Assembly: GCA_030616165.1 (NCBI GenBank)
Contig: JAUWXV010000120.1
Coordinates: forward strand, 1-11,010
Reading direction: 5' to 3'
DNA from: a bacterium
GTDB lineage: Bacteria; SM23-31; JAUVVT01
DNA: 11,010 nt
The notes under the pieces were generated by a model. The model had not been told where the DNA came from. It did no database searches and saw only the letters and a program-made list of their open reading frames with translations. The position numbers and the translations under genes were made by a program. This document shows positions 5,281 through 11,010 of this stretch, piece by piece (the first letter of the stretch is position 1; each line of letters starts with the position of its first letter).

Positions 5281-7518
5281 ATGAAAAGGGTTTTTTTATA
5301 TATTTTTATTTACTTTATTGCGTTAAATTTCACTGGATGTGCTTATTATAATACCTTTTATTATGCAAAAAAGTATTTTAATGAGGGTCTAAAAGCGATA
5401 GAGAGAGAAAAAAATTTAACCCAGAGTGGGACAAGAGGCTTTACTCCAATGGTGAAAGGCCCATCGGTTAAATTACCGCAAATGAAGACAACCACTGGTT
5501 CTGCAAGTTTTGATAAGTGCATCGAAAAAGGTTCGAAACTTCTTGAATCATATCCAAGAAGCAAGTGGGTTGATGATTGTCTATATATTCTCGGAAGGTC
5601 GTTTTACTATAAGCAGGATTATACAGAAGCAAGTAAGAAATTTGAAGAACTCTGCACTGTTTTTCCGGAGAGTAAATTTATACCTGAAGCAAGACTCTGG
5701 TGGGGGAAAACATTTATAGAAATGAAAAACTTTGGTAATGCAGTGGAGCAGTTTCAAGAGGCTCTCAACTCAGATGGAAGTGATGATACTAAAAATGAAG
5801 CTTTATTGGGGCTTGCTGAAATTTTGTATATACAGGAAAAATATGAGCAAGCTATTGGGGCTTATCAAGATATAGTCACAAAAATTAAGAAAAAAGAACT
5901 TAAGGCTGAAGCACAATTAAAAATAGGGGAGTGCTATTTCCAGTTAGAAAACTATAATATGGCAGCAGAAAATTTTTACAAAGCCAGAAACTTTACCCAA
6001 ACTCAAGAACAGAAATACCAGTCTGAATTCAGATATGGAATAATCAAGAAAACTATTGGTGATTTCGATGAAGCAGTCAATATTTTCAAAAATCTTCTTA
6101 GTGATGGTAAGAATTTTGACCACTTTCCAGAACTTAGGATACATACAGCCGACTGCCTTAACCGGGAAGGCAAACTCGATGAAGCCATAAGTATTTATGA
6201 AGATATTGGGAATATTTATTCAAAAACTATTTTCGCCTCCGAAGCTTACTATAATATAGGATTGATTTATTATAAAAATTATTTAGATTTTAAAAAGGCT
6301 TATGATTCTTTCACAAAGTCTATAGCATCAGCACCAAGATCTGAACCGTCCGAAAAGGCTACAAAGATAGCGAGAGATATTGTTGAAATGAATAAAATTA
6401 AGGATGCTTTGGCAAATGAAGCGAAAGAGGATATTAAAAAGAACGGCGAAGAAATTCAAAGCGACACTCTTCTCACATTGGATAAAAAAGCAAAATTAGA
6501 GAGATTAAAAAAGATAGAAAATAGGGCGAAAAATAGATATTTATTGGGAGAGATTTTTCTGGATAAGATAGAAAGCATAGATTCTGCCCTTGTTTATTTT
6601 AATATAATAAATGAAGAATTTCCAGAAAGCACATTTGCACCGAAATCTCTTTTACAAATTTACGATATTTATGTCAATAAATTAAATAAGCCCGATGAGG
6701 CGAAAGGATTTTTGGAAGAATTGGTCGAAAAATATACACAAAGTGACCTTTCCAATCCTGCTCGCGAAAAACTTGGCCTGCCTAAAATTATGCTATTAAA
6801 AGATAGTCTAAAAATAGAGTTTCTTGATGCGGAAAACCTGTACTTCAAAAAGAAAAAGTTAGACGAGGCTATAGAAAAGTACCGAAAGATTTATCTTGAT
6901 TTCCCGGAGTCAGAACTTGCTCCAAAGTGTCTTTATTTAATCGGATGGCATTATGAAAACGAAGAATTAAATGTAAAAAAGGCAATTGAAGAATATAAAA
7001 AACTTGTTGAAGATTATCCAGAGTCTGAATTTGCAAAGTTAGTTGTTTTAAATGTTAATCAATATGAAAAGATGAAGGAAGAAGAGGAAATGAAAAAGAT
7101 GGAAGAAATGAAAAAGAAAGAGGATTTAGAGAAAAAAGAGAAAGAAATAACAATTGCTCCGAGAATGATTAAACAGGTTGACCCTTCTCTGCCTGATAGC
7201 GTTAAAAAATTGGGAATCAAAGGTACAATAGATTTAAGTGTAGAAGTTGATGCCTCTGGAAAGGTTATAGATGTCGTTGTTCAAAAATCAGCATTTAATG
7301 ACACCAACATCGTAAAAACAATAGTTGAAGCAGCATACAAATGTGCTTTTATTCCTGCAGAAAAAGAATCAAAAAAAGTAAAAGGCAGAACCTCGATTAC
7401 ATATAATATAGACTTTTCAAATAAATCGACTCCTGAAAAGAAAGAGACTACACCAAAAGAACTATTGCAAAAAGAAATTAATAAGAAAAGTGAGATGATA
7501 ATAAAGAAGAAGAAATAA
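5281..7518 (+). CDS. TPR-repeat lipoprotein with C-terminal TonB domain
   Basis: This 745-residue protein opens with a signal peptide ending in the lipobox NFTGC (Cys20), then AYYNTFYYAKKYF, a motif seen at the start of TPR lipoproteins in FCB-like bacteria. Residues about 75-360 and 410-590 hold many TPR units, with recurrent pairs such as FPESKF, YPESEF and FPESEL at helix ends, resembling BamD/YbgF-type repeats. A Lys/Glu/Met coiled-coil-like stretch (about 594-624) leads to a TonB C-terminal domain (626-712) with the typical GIKGTIDLSVEVDASGKV and FIPAEK segments; a Lys/Glu tail ends it. Ala21 after the lipidated Cys would favour the outer membrane under the enterobacterial rule. It lacks the inner-membrane helix and Pro-rich spacer of a normal TonB. 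It may scaffold an envelope complex; energy transduction is doubtful. Confidence 0.88.
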   Translation: MKRVFLYIFIYFIALNFTGCAYYNTFYYAKKYFNEGLKAIEREKNLTQSGTRGFTPMVKGPSVKLPQMKTTTGSASFDKCIEKGSKLLESYPRSKWVDDCLYILGRSFYYKQDYTEASKKFEELCTVFPESKFIPEARLWWGKTFIEMKNFGNAVEQFQEALNSDGSDDTKNEALLGLAEILYIQEKYEQAIGAYQDIVTKIKKKELKAEAQLKIGECYFQLENYNMAAENFYKARNFTQTQEQKYQSEFRYGIIKKTIGDFDEAVNIFKNLLSDGKNFDHFPELRIHTADCLNREGKLDEAISIYEDIGNIYSKTIFASEAYYNIGLIYYKNYLDFKKAYDSFTKSIASAPRSEPSEKATKIARDIVEMNKIKDALANEAKEDIKKNGEEIQSDTLLTLDKKAKLERLKKIENRAKNRYLLGEIFLDKIESIDSALVYFNIINEEFPESTFAPKSLLQIYDIYVNKLNKPDEAKGFLEELVEKYTQSDLSNPAREKLGLPKIMLLKDSLKIEFLDAENLYFKKKKLDEAIEKYRKIYLDFPESELAPKCLYLIGWHYENEELNVKKAIEEYKKLVEDYPESEFAKLVVLNVNQYEKMKEEEEMKKMEEMKKKEDLEKKEKEITIAPRMIKQVDPSLPDSVKKLGIKGTIDLSVEVDASGKVIDVVVQKSAFNDTNIVKTIVEAAYKCAFIPAEKESKKVKGRTSITYNIDFSNKSTPEKKETTPKELLQKEINKKSEMIIKKKK

Positions 7519-7530
7519 TTTTAAGTTTTT

Positions 7531-7592
7531 TCCCCCGGGTACTCGGGGGACCCGCTGTTTCGGAGCCTACTCTCTTTTTTGAAAGAAAGTAG
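7531..7592. repeat. GC-rich double-hairpin intergenic element (REP-like candidate)
   Basis: Bases 7531-7566 are about 72% G+C, sharply unlike the surrounding A/T-rich DNA. The first hairpin has a 7-bp stem TCCCCCG/CGGGGGA (7531-7537 with 7544-7550) and loop GGTACT. The second (7567-7592) pairs CTACTCTCTTT with GAAAGAAAGTAG-type sequence, 11 pairs with one mismatch. Neither is followed by a T-run on either strand, so this is not an ordinary terminator. It lies between the TPR-TonB gene and pyrK. A dispersed palindromic repeat or a small non-autonomous element is my best guess; copy number cannot be judged from one window. Confidence 0.6.
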
Positions 7593-7645
7593 AACTTTAA
7601 TAAAAAAAATTGTCAAGGTCCAGAAAAATAACTCAAAAGTTAATA

Positions 7646-8452
7646 ATGGTTTTATATGATAAGAAAGGAGAAATAAGATATTTAAATAAACTGACAGATG
7701 ATATATATCATCTTGGCATAAAATGTCCGGAGATTTCAAAAAGATGTCATCCTGGACAGTTTGTCATGATAAGAGTGAGTGAAAATTATGATCCTCTTTT
7801 AAGGAGACCATTCAGTATTTTAAGAACCATTTCAGAAGAAGGTATTATTGAGATTATTTTTAAGGTAGTTGGGAAGGGAACAAAAATTTTGTCTGAAAAA
7901 AGAAGAGGGGATGTGCTCGATGTTTTGGGACCTTTAGGGAGGGGATTTAACTTTAGTGATAGAAGTAAAAACTATATATTAATAGGTGGAGGAATTGGAT
8001 TCCCTCCACTTTTTTTTATGATTGACTTTTTAAAAAATGAAAAGAAAGATATAATATTTTACTACGGAGCAAAGAGAAAAGAAGAGATATTTTTTAAAAT
8101 GGAGTTACAGAAAATATGCGCCAAGTTAGTATTAACAACCGAAGATGGAAGTTCGGGTGAAAAGGGCCTTATTTCTGATGTATTTTCTAAAGACTTAGAT
8201 GCTGGAATACTTGAAAGTGATTCTGAAGTTTTTTCTTGTGGACCAAATCCTATGTTAAAAGTGATAAGTTCAATCTGTGAGAGATGTGATTTAAAGTTAC
8301 AGGTTTCCTTGGAGAATATGATGGCATGCGGAACAGGTCTATGTCAGGGATGCGCTGTTAAAATTAAAAATTCCAAAGATGATTTTGAATATAAATTAGT
8401 TTGTAAAGATGGTCCTGTTTTTGACTCAAATATAATTTTATGGGAAGGTTAA
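7646..8452 (+). CDS. pyrK: Dihydroorotate dehydrogenase electron-transfer subunit PyrK
   Basis: This 268-residue iron-sulfur flavoprotein passes electrons from the catalytic PyrD subunit to NAD in the fourth step of UMP synthesis. The FAD-binding barrel carries HPGQF (35-39) and RRPFSI (53-58); the NAD-binding half carries GGGIGFPPL (114-122) and SCGPNPM. The [2Fe-2S] ligands are Cys228, Cys233, Cys236 and Cys253 in the classical pattern C-x4-C-x2-C followed by VCKDGPVF. The frame is open to a TTG at 7610, but the ATG at 7646 aligns with the usual family start, and the extra 12 residues would reach back towards the hairpin element. No strong ribosome site precedes it. Nine bases separate it from pyrD, with which it forms one enzyme. 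Confidence 0.95.
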   Translation: MVLYDKKGEIRYLNKLTDDIYHLGIKCPEISKRCHPGQFVMIRVSENYDPLLRRPFSILRTISEEGIIEIIFKVVGKGTKILSEKRRGDVLDVLGPLGRGFNFSDRSKNYILIGGGIGFPPLFFMIDFLKNEKKDIIFYYGAKRKEEIFFKMELQKICAKLVLTTEDGSSGEKGLISDVFSKDLDAGILESDSEVFSCGPNPMLKVISSICERCDLKLQVSLENMMACGTGLCQGCAVKIKNSKDDFEYKLVCKDGPVFDSNIILWEG

Positions 8453-8461
8453 TTATTCATT

Positions 8462-9376
8462 ATGGTTGATATGAGTGTAAAGATTGGCAATGTTATTTTT
8501 AAAAATCCAGTTCTGACTGCCTCAGGAACTTTTGGATATGGTGATGAGATCTCTAGTCTAATTGATATAAATTTATTAGGAGGAATTGTAACAAAATCAA
8601 TTACTTATAATCCAAGAAAGGGTAATCCACCTCCCCGGATTGCAGAGACCACAGCAGGAATGCTGAATTCTATAGGGCTGGCTAATATTGGTGTAAAAAG
8701 ATTTTTAGATGAAAAAATCCGACTTTATGAATCTTTTGATGCCAGAGTGATTGTCAGCGTTGCTGGCGAAACCATAAAGGAGTATTGTAAAGTTGTAGAA
8801 TGCATTGAAAAAAAGGATAATATTGATGGATATGAAATAAATATATCCTGTCCTAACACTGATAGAGGGGGTATATATTTTGGTATCGACAAAAAGATGA
8901 GCGGAAATTTGGTTACGGAGTTAAAGAAATTGACTGCAAGGCTTCTTATTGTTAAACTAACTCCAAATGTTACTTCAATCAGTGAGATAGCAGAAGCAGT
9001 AGAAGATGCAGGGGCAGACTGTGTGTCGCTGGTAAATAGTTTTATCGGGATGGCGGTGGATGTTAAAACCCGAAAACCTAAAATAAAAAAAATTATCGGG
9101 GGATTGACAGGTCCATGTATAAAACCTTTAGCCCTGGCAAAGGTTCATGAAGTATATTCAAAGGTTAAGATACCTGTGATCGGTATAGGTGGTATTGTCA
9201 CAGGAGATGATGCTTTGGAGTTTTTGATGGCAGGTGCTTCGGCAGTGGAGGTAGGGACTGCTTCTTTTTTTAATCCTTATGCTCCGATAAAAATTGTTGA
9301 AGAGATAAAATCATATCTTGAAGAAAATAATATGAAAAAAGTCAGTGAAGTTGTAGGAATTATAATTGTATCATAA
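8462..9376 (+). CDS. pyrD: Dihydroorotate dehydrogenase catalytic subunit, class 1B
   Basis: The 304-residue FMN enzyme oxidises dihydroorotate to orotate in the cytoplasm. Hallmarks include NPVLTASGTFGYGDE (15-29), Lys45, the class 1 block GNPPPRIAE and GMLNSIGLAN (66-75), the active-site loop NISCPNT with catalytic Cys130, VKLTPN (164-169), and the phosphate-binding end VIGIGGIVTGDDA followed by AGASAVEVGTA. Cys as base and the adjacent pyrK identify the heteromeric NAD-dependent 1B form rather than the fumarate or quinone types. The ATG at 8462 is nine bases after pyrK; an ATG at 8471 is also possible, and GGGAAGG (8442-8448) is a rather distant ribosome site. No other pyrimidine gene is in the window. 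Length is normal for the family. Confidence 0.96.
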   Translation: MVDMSVKIGNVIFKNPVLTASGTFGYGDEISSLIDINLLGGIVTKSITYNPRKGNPPPRIAETTAGMLNSIGLANIGVKRFLDEKIRLYESFDARVIVSVAGETIKEYCKVVECIEKKDNIDGYEINISCPNTDRGGIYFGIDKKMSGNLVTELKKLTARLLIVKLTPNVTSISEIAEAVEDAGADCVSLVNSFIGMAVDVKTRKPKIKKIIGGLTGPCIKPLALAKVHEVYSKVKIPVIGIGGIVTGDDALEFLMAGASAVEVGTASFFNPYAPIKIVEEIKSYLEENNMKKVSEVVGIIIVS

Positions 9377-9466
9377 AATTTTTTTTAGGAAATTTTTTAA
9401 AAAAGTTGTGGAAACATCAAAAATTCTGAATTTTACATAAACTTATTTTAAAAGTTTAACAAAAAA

Positions 9467-9877
9467 TTGAAGATAAAAATAATAACACCAGCATTAATTT
9501 TTACATTGATAGGTTGTTCGGTTTCCCCGAGATTCAGAACTGAACCAGGACCGGGTGAAGGCAAGGTATTATCGACAGAGATAGGGATTGCCTCCTATTA
9601 CGGAAAAGAATTTCACGGTAAAAAGACAGCCTCCGGAGAAATTTTCGATATGTATAAGTTTTCGGCTGCCCATCAAGATTATCCACTGGGTACAATTGTA
9701 AGAGTTACCAATCTTAACAATGGAAAATCGTTAGTTTTAAAAATAAATGACAGGGGTCCTTTTTTAAAGGGAAGGATTATCGACCTTTCCTATGCTGCTG
9801 CTAATGAACTTGATTTTGTTCTTGAGGGGACAACAACCGTAAAAATAGAAGTTTTAATATGGGGTCAAAATATTTAA
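9467..9877 (+). CDS. rlpA: RlpA-family lipoprotein (septal peptidoglycan enzyme fold)
   Basis: This short 136-residue form of RlpA has a signal peptide with lipobox TLIGC (Cys17) and one double-psi beta-barrel domain (about 37-132) with GIASYYGKEFHGKKTASGE, AAHQDYPLGT, VTNLNNGKS and NDRGPFLKGRIIDLS. Glu58, His69 and Asp95 have the same spacing (11 and 26 residues) as the residues implicated in Pseudomonas aeruginosa RlpA, a lytic transglycosylase acting on peptide-free septal glycan, so activity is plausible. It lacks the C-terminal SPOR domain that targets longer RlpA proteins to division sites. The start is a TTG at 9467, since no ATG in this frame gives a signal peptide; no ribosome site is evident. 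The 90-base gap upstream holds only weak A/T inverted repeats. Confidence 0.92.
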   Translation: MKIKIITPALIFTLIGCSVSPRFRTEPGPGEGKVLSTEIGIASYYGKEFHGKKTASGEIFDMYKFSAAHQDYPLGTIVRVTNLNNGKSLVLKINDRGPFLKGRIIDLSYAAANELDFVLEGTTTVKIEVLIWGQNI

Positions 9878-9897
9878 GGATTCGATTTATCGAATCC
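9878..9897 (+). other. Intercistronic hairpin between rlpA and thrB
   Basis: Immediately after the rlpA stop codon, GGATTCGA (9878-9885) pairs perfectly with TCGAATCC (9890-9897) around the four-base loop TTTA. The bases after it (AACCTTTAAAG) are not a U-run, so it is a weak terminator at best. It may act as an RNA processing or stability element or a partial attenuator before thrB, which starts 18 bases further on. Confidence 0.55.
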
Positions 9898-9915
9898 AAC
9901 CTTTAAAGTTTTGAA

Positions 9916-10848
9916 ATGAGGTCAAAAGTTAAGTTAAGAAAAAAAACAAAGGTGTTTTTAAAGGTTCCGGGTTCTACATCAAACCTTGGTCCTGGGTTTG
10001 ATACATTAGGTTTAGCGGTTAATCTTTATTTAAATTTGGAGGCGGAATCAAATGATAAACTGCAAATAAATGTATCGGGTGAAGGAGCTGAGGAGATAAA
10101 AAGAGAGAAGGATAATTTGGTATATTCTTCTTTCCAGGAATATTTAAAATATGTGAACGAACCTTGCTTCCCAATCAAATTGTCATTGAAAAACGAGATA
10201 CCATTGAAACGAGGACTGGGAAGTAGTGGAGCAGCAATTGTTGGTGGGCTTTTAATTGCAAGGGAAATGGCTGAAAAGAAGTTATCCAATGAGGAATTAC
10301 TGAGTATCGCTGCATCAATTGAAGGGCACCCAGATAATGTTACTCCTGCCTTATTCGGTGGACTTAATGTATCCTGTTTAATAAAAAATAGAGTTATTTT
10401 TAGCAGGATTGAACTTTCAAAAAGTTTAAAACTCGCTGCTGTTATTCCTGATATTAACATATCCACTAAAAAGGCGCGGGCTATATTACCAAAGAGTGTT
10501 AATTTTAAAGATGCAGTCTTCAACATACAGAGAGTTTCACTTCTTATAAATAGTTTTTATTTTAAAGATTTTGATAATATGAGATTTTATTTTGAAGATA
10601 AACTTCATCAAGATTACAGAAAAGTATTTGTCCCAGGATTTGATAAGGCAGTAGAAATGGGAATGAAGGCTGGTGCACTTGGAGTTTATCTCAGTGGTTC
10701 CGGTCCAACAATTATGGCATTTTATAGGAATAAAGGAAATATTGTTACAAAAACTATTGCCGATGTTTTTAATGAAAAGAATATTTCTTGGAGAATAGTT
10801 TATCTGAAACCTGTTTTAAAACAAACTTTCAGGAATATTATGACTTAA
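9916..10848 (+). CDS. thrB: Homoserine kinase ThrB
   Basis: A 310-residue GHMP-family kinase that phosphorylates homoserine with ATP, the step before threonine synthase. Near the N-terminus is PGSTSNLGPGFDTLGLAV (18-35), the ThrB substrate-side motif. The ATP-binding loop is GLGSSGAA (100-107) after IPLKR, with one Gly where many relatives have Ala. The block GHPDNVTPALFGG follows, and the C-terminal GHMP segment carries GVYLSGSGPTIMAF. Length and motif order are normal. The ATG at 9916 gives about ten extra basic residues before the usual start, and there is no visible ribosome site; no alternative start lies close. It is 38 bases downstream of rlpA with a hairpin between. No hom or thrC gene is in the window, so the threonine pathway is scattered. 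Confidence 0.95.
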   Translation: MRSKVKLRKKTKVFLKVPGSTSNLGPGFDTLGLAVNLYLNLEAESNDKLQINVSGEGAEEIKREKDNLVYSSFQEYLKYVNEPCFPIKLSLKNEIPLKRGLGSSGAAIVGGLLIAREMAEKKLSNEELLSIAASIEGHPDNVTPALFGGLNVSCLIKNRVIFSRIELSKSLKLAAVIPDINISTKKARAILPKSVNFKDAVFNIQRVSLLINSFYFKDFDNMRFYFEDKLHQDYRKVFVPGFDKAVEMGMKAGALGVYLSGSGPTIMAFYRNKGNIVTKTIADVFNEKNISWRIVYLKPVLKQTFRNIMT

Positions 10849-10882
10849 CTTTGATTCTTTTTGTAATTTTGTGATAAAGTAA

Positions 10883-11010
10883 ATTTTTTATAATAAAAGA
10901 AAACATAAAGCCGAAATCGAAAAGCTCCCTTCACTTTATGATATAGCAAATATGGCTGGAACTTCTGAATCTTCAGTTTCAAGAGCGATTAATAACCTCG
11001 TAAAAAGCGG
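10883..11010 (+). pseudogene. Crp/Fnr-type helix-turn-helix fragment without start or effector domain
   Basis: The frame opens after a TAA at 10880-10882 and runs off the window end. It encodes about 42 residues, including LYDIANMAGTSESSVSRAIN and then NLVKSG, which closely matches the recognition helix-turn-helix of Crp/Fnr regulators. There is no ATG, GTG or TTG before this motif, and the roughly 140-residue cyclic-nucleotide/effector domain that should precede it is missing: the DNA upstream is the thrB end and a short A/T gap. A TATAAT (10889-10894) lies inside the frame. It is probably a truncated or decayed regulator, but an isolated helix-turn-helix protein with an ATT start, or an assembly error, is possible. 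What lies past 11010 cannot be seen. Confidence 0.5.

Noticed and set aside
7531-7550. First GC-rich hairpin as a Rho-independent terminator
   Set aside because: On the plus strand the T-run precedes the stem rather than following it, and on the minus strand it is followed by A residues.
7610-7645. TTG start giving PyrK 12 extra residues
   Set aside because: The ATG at 7646 fits the family start; the extra residues are basic and unlike the family.
9420-9436. AAAATTC/GAATTTT inverted repeat before rlpA as an operator or hairpin
   Set aside because: The loop is a single base and the arms are nearly all A/T; no promoter can be aligned with it.
10026-10526. 166-residue minus-strand open frame inside thrB
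   Set aside because: thrB has complete GHMP motifs on the plus strand, and the opposite frame shows no family features or ribosome site.

Overview
This AT-rich window (roughly one third G+C by eye) looks like a chromosomal segment of a diderm (Gram-negative-type) bacterium. It carries three predicted lipoproteins, a TonB C-terminal domain, an RlpA-type peptidoglycan enzyme and a RodZ-like cell-shape protein. The large TPR lipoprotein begins its mature part with a Tyr-Asn-Thr-Phe-Tyr motif that I associate with FCB-superphylum and WOR-3/Stahlbacteria-like lineages, so I lean towards such an uncultured group. That placement is an inference. TAA and TGA both act as stops, so the code is standard. 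No tRNA, rRNA, CRISPR, insertion sequence or replication origin was found.

Layout. Bases 1-301 are non-coding and contain a 21-bp-periodic array of inverted repeats just ahead of the first gene. Bases 302-2599 form a plus-strand run: a RodZ-like helix-turn-helix membrane protein, a membrane-anchored NusG domain II protein, a Gx-family (HepS-like) membrane transporter, and a YfcE/MJ0936-type metallophosphoesterase. Bases 2762-3940 encode a strange lipoprotein with a tyrosine-rich belt and a Ser/Gly/Arg/Asn-rich tail. A perfect 20-bp bidirectional terminator follows. Next comes one small convergent minus-strand gene (4086-4319) with a textbook ribosome binding site and no recognisable family. 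Two divergent sigma70-like promoters separate it from a second plus-strand run: a class III-like sirtuin, a 745-residue TPR lipoprotein ending in a TonB C-terminal domain, a GC-rich double-hairpin element, PyrK and PyrD (NAD-dependent class 1B dihydroorotate dehydrogenase), RlpA, and homoserine kinase ThrB. The window ends in a Crp-type helix-turn-helix reading frame that has no start codon and no effector domain.

How the genes fit together. PyrK and PyrD make one enzyme of pyrimidine synthesis, and ThrB serves threonine synthesis. The RodZ-like protein, RlpA and the lipoproteins point to envelope shape, septal wall processing and outer-membrane traffic. The NusG-II/Gx pair is a membrane module of unsettled substrate. 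I see no single defence, secretion or mobile system. The least explained items are the 21-bp repeat array, the tyrosine-rich lipoprotein, the small basic protein with an internal duplication, the TPR-TonB lipoprotein fusion and the GC-rich hairpin element.
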